A DNA stretch of 64,000 bases. Source: JBMYRH01 sp049602155. GTDB lineage: Bacteria; Myxococcota_A; UBA9042; PHBI01; JBMYRH01. The DNA is taken from the NCBI GenBank assembly GCA_049602155.1, contig JBMYRH010000002.1, positions 1 to 64,000 on the forward strand, written 5' to 3'. Positions within the stretch are counted from its first letter, which is position 1; every line of letters starts with the position of its first letter. Made by a program: the position numbers and the translations under genes. The notes beneath the pieces were generated by a model. It did not search any database. It was not told the origin of the DNA and saw nothing but the letters and a program-made list of their open reading frames with translations. Below are positions 1-10,020 of this stretch, piece by piece.

Positions 1-72
1 CCTCAGCAGCGTCGTCGCCCTCAGCAGCGTCGTCGCCCTCAGCAGCGTCGTCGCCCTCAGCAGCGTCGTCGC
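1..72 (-). repeat. 18-bp tandem repeat, four copies to the edge
   Basis: Four perfect, contiguous copies of an 18-bp unit (1-18, 19-36, 37-54, 55-72) lie inside the lipoprotein gene and continue beyond the window. Each encodes Gly-Asp-Asp-Ala-Ala-Glu on the minus strand. Perfect nucleotide identity suggests recent expansion and possible length variation between strains. Confidence 0.95.
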
Positions 73-379
73 CTGAGTCAGCGTTCGCACAGTCAGCAGC
101 CGCAGCAGCCGCAGCAGCCATGCCCTCGGCGGTGGTGCAGTCGCCAGCGTCGTATGCAGCGGCCATGCAGTCGTACATTGCGTCGGTGCTGGCGTCATCG
201 ACACATGCGGGTGCCTCCTCGCCCTCAGCCTCAGGAGCTTCCATGTCCATTGCGGCCATGTAAGCCTCACCGCAGGCGCCTGCGGAGTCTGCAGCAGCTT
301 GGCAAGCGCTTCCGCCGCCACATGCGATTCCAGTCAATGCAAGGCTACCAGCGGCGATTGCCATGATAAACGTCTTCAT
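1..379 (-). CDS. Repeat-bearing lipoprotein, partial (C-terminus outside window)
   Basis: This reading frame runs off the left edge without a stop. It begins at an ATG (377-379) preceded by a good AAGGAG Shine-Dalgarno. The first 20 residues are a lipoprotein signal peptide (MKTF, a hydrophobic core, then an LTGIAC lipobox), so the mature protein should be a lipid-anchored envelope protein. After the Cys come GGGSACQAAA, several spaced cysteines and Ala/Glu/Asp-rich sequence. The protein then enters a run of GDDAAE hexapeptides that continues to the window edge. No enzymatic motif is visible and the function is unknown. The repeat is acidic and could bind cations, but that is only a guess. 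Confidence 0.8.
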   Translation of the reverse strand, partial: MKTFIMAIAAGSLALTGIACGGGSACQAAADSAGACGEAYMAAMDMEAPEAEGEEAPACVDDASTDAMYDCMAAAYDAGDCTTAEGMAAAAAAAADCANADSGDDAAEGDDAAEGDDAAEGDDAAE

Positions 380-425
380 AGTCTCTCTCCTTGAAAGCGG
401 TGGCGCTGCCACCTCAATAGTCCGT

Positions 426-450
426 AAAAACGGGGGGCTGAAAGCCTCCC
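426..450 (-). terminator. Candidate intrinsic terminator downstream of selD
   Basis: On the minus strand an imperfect 8-bp GC-rich hairpin (arms 443-450 and 432-439, three-base loop) is followed by GTTTTT. It lies about 130 bp after the selD stop and about 50 bp before the next lipoprotein start. It probably ends selD transcripts or attenuates read-through. Two further small inverted repeats (461-476 and around 405-420) lie in the same 200-bp gap. Nothing else is visible in that gap except a G homopolymer near 565. Confidence 0.55.
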
Positions 451-581
451 TCCACTTCTAGGTAGCCTCGGCTACCGCGTTCAGTTGCCGGCACGTATGG
501 CACGGATGGTGCAGGTCGGCAAGAGGACCGAACCTGTTTTTTCCATTGAGAAGGGTGCGCAGCTGGGGGGGGGACGACCTC

Positions 582-1625
582 TCAAAGCTCTAAATGAACT
601 CGGGCGGTTCCGGTGTGAATACGACCTATTCGAGCCACTACGGGGCAGCCAGCGTCTTGGAGGTCGAGACAGACAGTGTCGACATTATCCGGGGCGATGG
701 CAGCCAAGAGTCCTCCCGATGTCTGGGCGTCTGCCATGAGCAAGGCGTCGGCCTGTGAGACCGCCGAGGTGTCGACCTGGTCACCGGCGGCCGTGAGGTT
801 GGCTCGAGAGCCGCCCGGGAAGATGTCGGCGTCTGCCAAGCGGCGCGCTCCAGGGAGCAGTGGGACGGACCCGACCGAGAGACGTGCATCGCAGTCCGAG
901 TCCCCGAGCATCTCGAAGAGGTGGCCGAGCAGCCCGTAGCCTGTGACGTCGGTCAGTGCATGAACAGCGGCATGGTGCCGCGCGAAGACCTCACCGGCTG
1001 TTCGGTTGAGGGTGGCCATCGTCTCCGTCGCTTCTTGCGCTTCCTCGGGGCTCGCCAGTCCACGCTTCAGCGCCGTGGTCACTACACCGGTCCCGATGGG
1101 CTTGGTGAGGATGAGGACATCGCCGTCTTGGACCCCGACGTTGCCGAGGATCTCATCTGGGTGCACCACGCCGACGACCGCGAGCCCGTACTTTGGCTCG
1201 TCGTCCTGAATAGAGTGGCCGCCAAGCAACACGGCGCCAGCGGCGGTGATGGTTGACTGCCCCCCGTCGAGGATCTGACCCAGGACCTCCATCGGCAGCG
1301 TGTCCGTCGGGAAAGCGACGAGGTTCAGCGCGACCAGAGGCTTTGCGCCCATCGCCCACACATCACTCAGGGCATTGGCTGCAGCGATGCGACCGAAGTC
1401 GAACGGATCGTCGACGATAGGGGTGAAGAAGTCGGTCGTGACGACCAACGCTTGATCGTCGTTGAGCAGGTACACGCCAGCGTCGTCTTTAGTGGCCGTG
1501 CCCACCAGAATATTGGGATCGTCGATGAGGGGTATCCGGCGCAGGACCTGCGCGAGCTCCGAGGAGCGGAGCTTGGACGCTCAACCGGCTTTGCGGGCCA
1601 GTTGAGTGAGCTTGACGTCAGTCAT
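582..1625 (-). CDS. selD: Selenophosphate synthetase SelD, itself a selenoprotein (in-frame TGA)
   Basis: SelD makes monoselenophosphate from selenide and ATP for Sec-tRNA and selenouridine synthesis. From residue 41 the frame matches SelD throughout: DDAGVY, TTDFFTPIVDDPFDFGRIAAAN, GGHSI, LTKPIGTGV, DVTGYGLLGH and a TSGGLL C-terminal motif. Extending upstream gives a natural start, ATG at 1625 (MTDVKLTQLARKAG). This is interrupted by one TGA at 1581-1583 and followed by ASKLRSSEL. That TGA falls exactly at the catalytic Cys/Sec of the family (GC/U-x-x-K), so it is read here as Sec15. With it the protein is 347 residues, the usual SelD length. An ORF caller would start at the internal GTG at 1505 and lose the catalytic residue. 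It is divergent from hslO. Confidence 0.93.
1555..1573 (-). promoter_or_regulatory. Candidate bacterial SECIS hairpin in selD
   Basis: Just 3' of the selD TGA, the minus-strand RNA contains AGCUCCG-CUCCU-CGGAGCU, a perfect 7-bp stem starting 7 nt after the codon. If the top C-G pairs open, the loop starts with G, as many bSECIS loops do. The loop lies slightly closer to the UGA than is typical, so folding and SelB binding need checking. Confidence 0.45.
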
Positions 1626-1760
1626 GGGTTCTCTTTGAGTCGAGGTGTCATGCAGTCGCTCGGATGAACGCCAGCGTATTGCAGCATAGCGGGTTTAATC
1701 TGCGGTTGCGACGGGACGTTGCCTGGGGCACGCTCAAATGCACAAACGTAAGGGATGGAC

Positions 1761-2618
1761 ATGACGACACAGAGCGACCGAGCGATCCGAGCGATGACCG
1801 ATGACGGTGCCTTTCGCGTGATCGCGGTGCGGATGACGGACACGGTCGCGGAGGCGATCCGGGTCCAGGGAGCGACGGGCACGGACGCCACGCTCTTCGC
1901 CGAGCTGATGGTCGCCACTGTGCTCACACGCGAGACCATGTCCCCTGCGCACCGGACGCAAGCATCGATTCGAGACGGCTACGGCGGTCAACTCTTCGTC
2001 GACTCACACCCGGGCGGGATGACCCGCGGCGTACGCACACCACCGAATAACGACGCGCCGCACCTCAAAGTGGACGAGGGCTCCCTGCTTAAATGTGTGC
2101 GGGTGCTCTACTCCGGTGAGCTGCATGAGAGCATCACGGCCATGCCCGCCAGTGGTGATGTCTCAGATGCGTTCATGGGGTACATGCAGATCTCCGAACA
2201 GGTGTCCTCCTTCATCCGCGTCGCTTGCGTGATGGAGGCGGGGCAAGTGCGCGCCTGCGGTGGTTTTATCGTTCAGCTCTTGCCCGATGTGACCCGTGAG
2301 CCTCTGGATGTCCTGACGCGACGCCTCGAAGGGATCGGCGACTTTGGGGCCGACCTGCGGACCGTCGATGCGAACCCTGAGGTGCTCATGGAGAGCCTGC
2401 TCGATGGGTTTGAGCACACCATCTTGGACCGCGCGGACCTCCGCTTCGGTTGCCTCTGCGACTCGACCCGTCTGTTGAGCGCTGTGGCAGCGCTGGGGCG
2501 AGATGACGTGGAGGAGATCATCGCGCGGGGTGAGCCGCTGCAGATCTCATGTGACTATTGTCACTCTGTCTACGAGATGTCGCCGCATCAGTTGACCAGC
2601 TTGCTCGAAGCAAGCTGA
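1761..2618 (+). CDS. hslO: Redox-regulated chaperone Hsp33
   Basis: Hsp33 is a cytosolic holdase activated by oxidation of a zinc-bound four-cysteine switch. The C-terminus has the signature CxC (FGCLCD, Cys231/233) and, about 30 residues later, CxxC (SCDYC, Cys264/267). The N-terminal fold region carries the usual HRTQASIRDGYGGQL-type segment. Length (285 aa) is normal. An ATG at 1755 is in frame, but the Shine-Dalgarno AAGGG (1750-1754) abuts it directly, so 1761 with 6-nt spacing is preferred. It is divergent from selD; a 135-bp gap between them should hold both promoters. Hsp33 and Sec-SelD are both redox-linked, but the divergent placement may be chance. Confidence 0.93.
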   Translation: MTTQSDRAIRAMTDDGAFRVIAVRMTDTVAEAIRVQGATGTDATLFAELMVATVLTRETMSPAHRTQASIRDGYGGQLFVDSHPGGMTRGVRTPPNNDAPHLKVDEGSLLKCVRVLYSGELHESITAMPASGDVSDAFMGYMQISEQVSSFIRVACVMEAGQVRACGGFIVQLLPDVTREPLDVLTRRLEGIGDFGADLRTVDANPEVLMESLLDGFEHTILDRADLRFGCLCDSTRLLSAVAALGRDDVEEIIARGEPLQISCDYCHSVYEMSPHQLTSLLEAS

Positions 2619-2631
2619 GTTTCTGCCTCGC

Positions 2632-3818
2632 TCAGAGTTCGCAGCTCTCAGGTCCCAGACCTGCGACGGGCTCGGGGAGCGGGGTCTGTGTGATGTCTTG
2701 AAGGGTGCAGCCGAGGGCGTTTGGGTTCTCGCAGCAGCAGAGCAGTTTGTCGACGTGAGCTTGGTATCGCGTCTGCCATTCAGCTTCGTTGGTAGGGCTG
2801 TGGATCGGATCGGCGGGGGGCATCAGGACTCGCGTCTCGAAGGGCAGATCCGGCGATTGACCAGGCTGCGCAATGTCTCCGGTGTAGTAGCGACTGAAGA
2901 GGTCGCAGCCCATGGCCCCGCCGATCCGGTGGCAGGTGGTGCAGAGTTGGGGTTCGTAGCCCTCTTCTCCTTTTACGGGCGTCGTTGAGAGGGCCGTCGG
3001 GGGGTTGCGAGCTTGGTGTGCAGCGCCTGTTCTGCTCGCGAGATAGTAGGGGCGAGTGGTGTCATGGGGCGGCAGCACGTTTAGGCCATGGATGTGTCCG
3101 CTGCGGATGAAGGGATCGCTGTCATGGCAGCTGGCGCAGTGCGCCTTGCCGCTCATGAGCACGGGGGGATGCCACAGCACTGGTGCGCTCTGCGTCAGGT
3201 ACCAGTCCGGCACGTCATCTGGGGGGCTCGGTGAGGGCAGGTCTGTCCGCGCGGGTGGTGTGGGATCGTCTGGCATCACGATGTGTCCACCATAGGTGTC
3301 TTGCACCCGCTCAAAGAAGCACGTCGCGCCGTTAGAGGTGTTGGTGAGGATGAGGCCGAGGCTCTCAAAATTGAACAGCGCTTCGAAGTTCTCGCGTGTC
3401 GGCGTCGCGTCAAAGGCAGCGCGTCGCCCTGCCTTATCAAGGTGGCTGCTGAAGCCACGTTGACGGCAGAACAAGACCGCATTCACATCTTCGCTGACCT
3501 GCCGATTGAGGATGAACGAGTAGTTGGCGCAAGGTTCGCCATCGCCGATCCAAGAGGGGTTGTCACAGCCGATCTTCCCAGCGACGAGCGCCTCATAGGT
3601 CGCTGCATCAGGGGGGTGTCCGTTGACGGTGATCGGGATCTCGACGCCATCGAGGCAATTCATCGGGGCGAGGGGCGTCGTAGGCAGCCCCATCTCTTCC
3701 TTGCAGTGTTGTGCATAGAGGCCGAGATCAAAGGACTCGGCTTGGAGCACAGCGTCGTGCGGCGGATCTGATGCACAGCCGAGTAGAGCGGCCGCGCAGA
3801 GCGTCGCGACCCAGTGCC

Positions 3819-3822
<4 letters not shown>
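2632..3822 (-). CDS. Diheme c-type cytochrome-like lipoprotein
   Basis: This 396-residue secreted lipoprotein has a signal peptide ending at LLGC (Cys16). It contains two CxxCH heme-binding motifs in the C-terminal half (CASCHD and CTTCHR) separated by about 65 residues, with further paired cysteines near the end (LLCCCENP). A Pro-rich linker (around residues 195-210) precedes the heme region. It is probably exported and heme-loaded in the periplasm, possibly as an electron carrier or a sensor. No close named family is recognised. Its start overlaps the stop of the upstream ABC-F gene by 4 bp (ATGA), so the two are likely translationally coupled. Confidence 0.8.
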
Positions 3823-5465
<1,643 letters not shown>

Positions 5466-5655
5466 GGTCGGCGCCGGTCTAGCAGGCTCCGGCCTCTCTG
5501 TCACGAGGCGAGAGCCCTGGGGAGTCCGCTTCGCCGCGCTCCTAGCGGTCGCTTGTGAGGTCTTTTGCTGGGGGAGAGGTGTCTCTGAGCTTTCACGGAG
5601 CGAGCCCTTCGGGCACACTGGTGGGCGCGAGTCTGGAGACCACACGGCGGGGGCC

Positions 5656-6810
5656 ATGGGCGACGAGGCGATTCAGAACAGGAGCGATTCGGGCATCCAC
5701 AAGGTGCGAAACCCGGAGACTGATCGCTTGATGGGGCAGACTGCCCGCCTGCTCTTGGAGTGTAACTTCCGATGCCCATTCTGCTTTGCAGCGTGGCATG
5801 AAGAGGAGACGCTGCCGCCCGCGGAGGTCATGCACCTCGTCGGCAAGCGCTGGATGCGCACGATCTCGATGATGCGCGAGCAGGGCTACGAGCGCATCAC
5901 GATCAGCGGTGGGGAGCCGACGATGCACCCGGAGATCTTGCAGATCGTCCGCCACTGCAGAGACGTCGGCTTCACCTCCGTGGAGCTTCAGACAAACGCC
6001 TCGCTGATGACCCGCAAGAACGCCCGTCGATTGGTGAAGGCTGGGGTGACGAACGCCTTGGTCAGCCTCCACAGCCATGTGCCGGAGACCTTTGACCGGA
6101 TCACGGTGACCGAGGGCCTCTTCGACACCGTCGTGAACGGCATTAACTACCTGGTCGAGCTCGGCGTCGACACGATGATCAGCCATGTGATCATCTCCTG
6201 GAACGTCGAAGAACTCGTCGACTTTGTGCGCTTCTGCGATGAAGAACTGAATGGGATCCGAGAGATCCTCTGGTTCTCGATGCAGCCCGAGGCCCGTGGG
6301 CGTCACAACCTGCACCTCTGGCCGTCGCTTGAGCGCGTCCGTGAGCTAGTCCCTGCCGCACTGAATGAGTGCGTGGAGCGCGGCGTTGGCTACCGAATCG
6401 ATAGCCAAGAGGGGTACCCAATGTGCTTCCTCGGCGGCCACGAGCATCGCGTCGACCTCTACGATATCACCGAGCCCACGCGCACCTTCGGGGACGACCT
6501 CGAGGTGTTCAAGGTCATCGAGCGTAAGAAGGTCAAGGTCCCCGCTTGTGAGTCCTGCTTCTTTAACCGTGCGTGCTACGGATTCTGGGAGGGCTACTTC
6601 ATGCTCCACGGCACGGACGGCATCGTCCCTGTGGCGCGCACTGAAGAGCTCGCTCGGGTCTTCCCGTTCTTGGACGGCGAAGCCCCCAGCGATGAGGCGC
6701 TCGTCCCAGTGCGTAACGCGGACGATGAGGCGGTCTTGGACGTCGACACTGAGTCGTCCTACCCCTTGCCGTGGCGCGAAGGGCGACCGAAAGCTCAGAA
6801 GATCCGCTGA
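5656..6810 (+). CDS. Radical SAM enzyme with C-terminal SPASM-like cluster motif
   Basis: This 384-residue enzyme carries the radical SAM CxxxCxxC motif (CNFRCPFC, Cys36/40/43) followed by the SAM-binding ISGGEPTMHP. The C-terminal part has Cys near MCFLGGH and CESCFFNRACYGFWEGY, which look like ligands of an auxiliary Fe-S cluster (SPASM/twitch type). Such enzymes often modify peptides or make cofactors; the substrate here is unknown. The frame is open to 5440, but the ATG at 5656 is the first start not running into the ABC-F gene. It converges on a dioxygenase/B12-radical-SAM pair with a 3-bp gap between stops, and the three may act together. Confidence 0.88.
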   Translation: MGDEAIQNRSDSGIHKVRNPETDRLMGQTARLLLECNFRCPFCFAAWHEEETLPPAEVMHLVGKRWMRTISMMREQGYERITISGGEPTMHPEILQIVRHCRDVGFTSVELQTNASLMTRKNARRLVKAGVTNALVSLHSHVPETFDRITVTEGLFDTVVNGINYLVELGVDTMISHVIISWNVEELVDFVRFCDEELNGIREILWFSMQPEARGRHNLHLWPSLERVRELVPAALNECVERGVGYRIDSQEGYPMCFLGGHEHRVDLYDITEPTRTFGDDLEVFKVIERKKVKVPACESCFFNRACYGFWEGYFMLHGTDGIVPVARTEELARVFPFLDGEAPSDEALVPVRNADDEAVLDVDTESSYPLPWREGRPKAQKIR

Positions 6811-6813
6811 GCC

Positions 6814-7638
6814 TCAGTCGTAACCGCTCGCAGCGTGTTCCGGGCGGACGAGCGTCAGCCCCGGGAAGCTCTCTTCATCAGGGAAGTAGAACCCTGGGGC
6901 GCCTGCGTCCGGGACGGCCCCTAGGAGTTGACGCAGCAGCGTACGCTCGCTCTCCGGACGCCCCTCAAGGCTCTCCAGGAGGTCCGCGGGTGGCGTGACG
7001 TAGTCGACGACGCGGTGCCAACTCGGCGAGAAGCCGTAGTAGAGGACGCGTCGTGGGTGGTCCATCGTGTTTGGGGCGGTGCTGTGCCACAGGGCGTTAT
7101 GAAAGAGGACGACCCCGCCGGTTGGCACGCGCACTTGGACCGCGCCTGGTGGTTCGCCGTGCGTGCGGTCTCGTTCATGAAAGGCGCGACGATGACTGCC
7201 GGGGACGACCACGAGGTTGCCGCGATCCGGCTTGGTCAGGTCTTCGAGGAAGATGCCCGCCCGCACCGTGATGAGCGCGCGCTCTCCTTCGACCGCCGGG
7301 TACGACCACGGGCGTGGGCCGTCTTCATGCCAGACCATCGGTTCCGCACCCGGGGGGATGACGGTCGCCGCAGAGCCCATCACGATGATGTTCCCCCCTA
7401 AGAGGGTGAGCGCGGGGGCGAGCAGAGCAGGGTGCAGCAGGTGATCGAGGAAGAGGTCGCCCTTGTCGACAAGAGGCCGGAGATCTCCTGCGGTGGGCAA
7501 TTCAAGTGCGTCCAGCGCCTCGTTCGCAGCGCGGACGTCGTCGAGGGAGAGCCCGGTTTGGATCACGATGTAGCCGTCGCGCTGGAAGCGCGCGCGGATG
7601 TCCTCTGCGGCCTCGTCCTCCAGCCTCAAGTGCTTCAC
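6814..7638 (-). CDS. Phytanoyl-CoA dioxygenase (PhyH)-like Fe(II)/2-oxoglutarate enzyme
   Basis: This 274-residue protein has the non-heme iron facial triad of the PhyH family: HxD in WHEDG (His104, Asp106) and a distal His in LWHSTAPN (His185). An Arg (RRVLYY, about 196) fits 2-oxoglutarate binding. Typical members hydroxylate or halogenate lipids, amino acids or natural products. Its start overlaps the end of the upstream B12-radical-SAM gene by 4 bp, so the two are cotranscribed and probably act on the same pathway. The substrate cannot be deduced. Confidence 0.87.
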   Translation of the reverse strand: MKHLRLEDEAAEDIRARFQRDGYIVIQTGLSLDDVRAANEALDALELPTAGDLRPLVDKGDLFLDHLLHPALLAPALTLLGGNIIVMGSAATVIPPGAEPMVWHEDGPRPWSYPAVEGERALITVRAGIFLEDLTKPDRGNLVVVPGSHRRAFHERDRTHGEPPGAVQVRVPTGGVVLFHNALWHSTAPNTMDHPRRVLYYGFSPSWHRVVDYVTPPADLLESLEGRPESERTLLRQLLGAVPDAGAPGFYFPDEESFPGLTLVRPEHAASGYD

Positions 7639-9923
7639 GATGAGCGCTCCATCCGTGGCGGCTCACCGGCCATCAGCCAGCGCTCGAACAAGGTCGGCAG
7701 CGCGTCCGTGGTCGGCCGGCCAGCGACCGGCGTGAGCTTCGCTTCGCCCTCGCGCTCGAGCGCGACCTCTGAGACCCCGGGACACCGGTTGGAGAGCTCG
7801 CACGCGCGGCATCGCGGTGGCTGCGTCAACCGCGTGCCCCAGACGGGGCGGCCCGCGCCGTCCACAGGGCTGACCGGTGGGGTCGGGGAGAGCTGATCGA
7901 CGTGCTCACTGAGTAAGCAAAAGGGCAGCCCGTAGACGACCATGCCGAGCCCGAGCGCCTCGCCGTACTCAAGCGCCTCTCGCGTGGCATCGGCGACCTC
8001 AGCGAGGGAGCTCTGTGTGGTGGCCTCCGCCATCGACAAGGCCAACACCGACGCCCCGGCTTCATGTGCCAAGTCTGCGACAGCGGTGCAGCTCCCGAGT
8101 TCGTCGCCGCGGGGCTCGATCCGTAGGACCCAAGGGAGGCCTCGATCCCGCATGGCTTTGGCGGCGTCTCGGAGCGCAGCTTCGTCGCCAGGGACCAGCA
8201 CGGCGTGCGTGAGGCCGCGTTTGATCCCCTCGCGAACAAACGCGCTCCGGTTGAGCGGTGCGCCCGTGGTCTCCAAGCTGACCACAGAGAACCCGCGATC
8301 ACGGGCCTCGGCGACCGCATCGAGGAGATGGCGCGGCGTGGTCTCGCGGGTGGGGCGCAGGGCGATGCGGGAGATGCCCCGCGCGCGCAGCCTATCGAAG
8401 AGCTCCGGTGTCGCGTCGGCAGAGACGGGCATCGCGGTGAGGCCGTGTCGGCCGCGCACTCTCCGCACGATGGCCTCGAGCTGACGGGTGCGCTGGATGA
8501 CGATGTCACGTGTCGGTGTCTGTGTGTACGAGCGCATGAACTGCGGCGCGAGGTCTTTAAACTCCGCTCGGAGTGGTGCCGGGAAGAGCGTCTCGTCCCA
8601 CGTCTCGATCACGACGTCATAGTCGGCCGGAGCCAAGTGAACCGGGGAGCCGTAGAGCAAGAGGAAGGGGTTGAGGTTGACCTCGAGGAGGTCATGACCT
8701 TCGAGCACCTCGGGGAGGAGCCGCATGTTGATGCTGTGGGCGTGCTCCGACTCGTTGGGGTGGCCTGGGATGATGTCGAAGGAGACTCGGATGCCGTGGT
8801 CTGCGGTGGTCCGAAGCGTGTCGACGACCGCCGAGACTTCGTCCCCGCGGCCGATGACTCGGAGCATCTCAGGATCGAAGTGTTGGACGCCGTATTTGAC
8901 GAGGGTGCAGCCGGCGATGGCGAGCTTCTCGATGAGCTGAGGCGTCAAACGATACGGCTCCATGAAGCAGGTCCAACGCAGCCCAAGGTCGCGCTCGATC
9001 AGGGCATCGAGGAACGTCTCGAGCCAGCGCACATGGCCGTTGATCAGGTCGTCGTTGAACTCGAAGCGTCGACAACCATAGCGCTCGATCAGCGCCTCAA
9101 GCTCTTCAAGGACGTCCTCCACGCGCCGCTGTCGGAAGCGTCGCCAGTTGAAGCGCTCCGTACAAAACGAGCAGTCTCGGATGCACCCGCGGGAGGTGAT
9201 CAGGGGGAGCCAATCATCGGTCTCCATGCCCTCAAAGCTCGGTCGCGGCAGGTCGTGGATTCGGAGGTCACGGACAGGTTCGGTCTCGACCGGGCGGCTG
9301 TCTGTCCCCACGGTCATGCAGCCCGCGATAAGCGAGAGCGGCGCGTGTGTCGCGACGGCCTTGGCGATCTCCACGACCCGGATCTCGCCCTCTCCAACGA
9401 CGACGATGTCGACAGCGCCGAGGCGGATCAAGAGCTCTCTGACGATGTTCAGCTTCGCGCTGGGCCCTCCCATCGCGACGACGGTCCCCTTGGCTTTGAG
9501 GGCGATGCCGATCGCCGCGGCGTAGTAGAGGTTCGAGTCCCAGAGGGTGAGCAGCGCGAGCTCTAGGTTGGGCATCGCGTCGACGTCGGCTCTTGCGCGC
9601 GCCAAGATCCGGTCCGCGAGGGGGGCCTCATCGAACTCCTCTCGTCTCCCGATCTGCAGGAGGAGGTCGAGCTCCGGGCCGAAGAACCCGCCGACATCGG
9701 GAGAGAACCCGTGGGTGACCAGCTCTCCGTGCAGGTCGGGGTCCTCGCTGCGCATCGTGAGGCCCAGGTCGAAGTACGTCGGGGTGTAGCCAGCCTCGCG
9801 GAGCGCACCATTCAGGTAGGCCATCCCCAACGGGGTGAAGGCCCCCTTCTCACCAAACGCGGGTGCGAGGACCATGCCAATCTCGATGTCTCGGTGCCCC
9901 GCCATGGGGAGCGTGTTGCCCAT
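7635..9923 (-). CDS. B12-binding radical SAM protein with degenerate second radical-SAM/SPASM module
   Basis: This 762-residue protein has an N-terminal cobalamin-binding-like fold (about residues 15-200: PLGMAYLNGALREAGY, then GGPSAK and VVGEGE). A radical SAM core follows with CxxxCxxC in SRGCIRDCSFC (Cys247/251/254). From about residue 480 a second TIM-barrel-like module begins without its own CxxxCxxC but ends like a SPASM domain (GLPFCLLSE, then CRACELSNRCPG, Cys705/708/714). It therefore looks like two radical-SAM-type modules in one chain, the second having lost the SAM cluster. Family members do methylations or rearrangements on unactivated carbon. It lacks a visible DxHxxG cobalamin motif, as do many class B enzymes. 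First gene of a pair with the PhyH-like oxygenase. Confidence 0.85.
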   Translation of the reverse strand: MGNTLPMAGHRDIEIGMVLAPAFGEKGAFTPLGMAYLNGALREAGYTPTYFDLGLTMRSEDPDLHGELVTHGFSPDVGGFFGPELDLLLQIGRREEFDEAPLADRILARARADVDAMPNLELALLTLWDSNLYYAAAIGIALKAKGTVVAMGGPSAKLNIVRELLIRLGAVDIVVVGEGEIRVVEIAKAVATHAPLSLIAGCMTVGTDSRPVETEPVRDLRIHDLPRPSFEGMETDDWLPLITSRGCIRDCSFCTERFNWRRFRQRRVEDVLEELEALIERYGCRRFEFNDDLINGHVRWLETFLDALIERDLGLRWTCFMEPYRLTPQLIEKLAIAGCTLVKYGVQHFDPEMLRVIGRGDEVSAVVDTLRTTADHGIRVSFDIIPGHPNESEHAHSINMRLLPEVLEGHDLLEVNLNPFLLLYGSPVHLAPADYDVVIETWDETLFPAPLRAEFKDLAPQFMRSYTQTPTRDIVIQRTRQLEAIVRRVRGRHGLTAMPVSADATPELFDRLRARGISRIALRPTRETTPRHLLDAVAEARDRGFSVVSLETTGAPLNRSAFVREGIKRGLTHAVLVPGDEAALRDAAKAMRDRGLPWVLRIEPRGDELGSCTAVADLAHEAGASVLALSMAEATTQSSLAEVADATREALEYGEALGLGMVVYGLPFCLLSEHVDQLSPTPPVSPVDGAGRPVWGTRLTQPPRCRACELSNRCPGVSEVALEREGEAKLTPVAGRPTTDALPTLFERWLMAGEPPRMERSS

Positions 9924-9968
9924 CGCGTCAGCCCGTCACTCGTCCACTGCTTGTCACTCGGCCCCCGT

Positions 9969-9986
9969 GCCAAGGTCGACCTTGGC
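9969..9986. promoter_or_regulatory. 18-bp perfect palindrome upstream of the B12-radical-SAM gene
   Basis: GCCAAGGTCGACCTTGGC is fully self-complementary and lies 46 bp upstream of the start at 9923 and 35 bp beyond the stop of the preceding minus-strand gene. On the minus strand it is flanked by TTGACC. It could be a dimer-binding operator or an RNA hairpin; there is no T-tract, so an intrinsic terminator is unlikely. Confidence 0.4.
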
Positions 9987-10020
9987 GGTCAACCGATGCC
10001 CTATGCTACCCGCTGGGGGT

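Noticed and set aside
1..72. CRISPR-like direct repeats at the left edge
   Set aside because: Copies are contiguous without spacers, in frame, and encode GDDAAE within a lipoprotein gene.
564..574. G homopolymer between selD and the lipoprotein gene
   Set aside because: A single short G run; no phase-variable gene start is attached.
8205..9566. 453-codon open frame on the plus strand
   Set aside because: It is antisense to the B12 radical SAM gene, which carries clear motifs; high GC keeps the opposite frame open.
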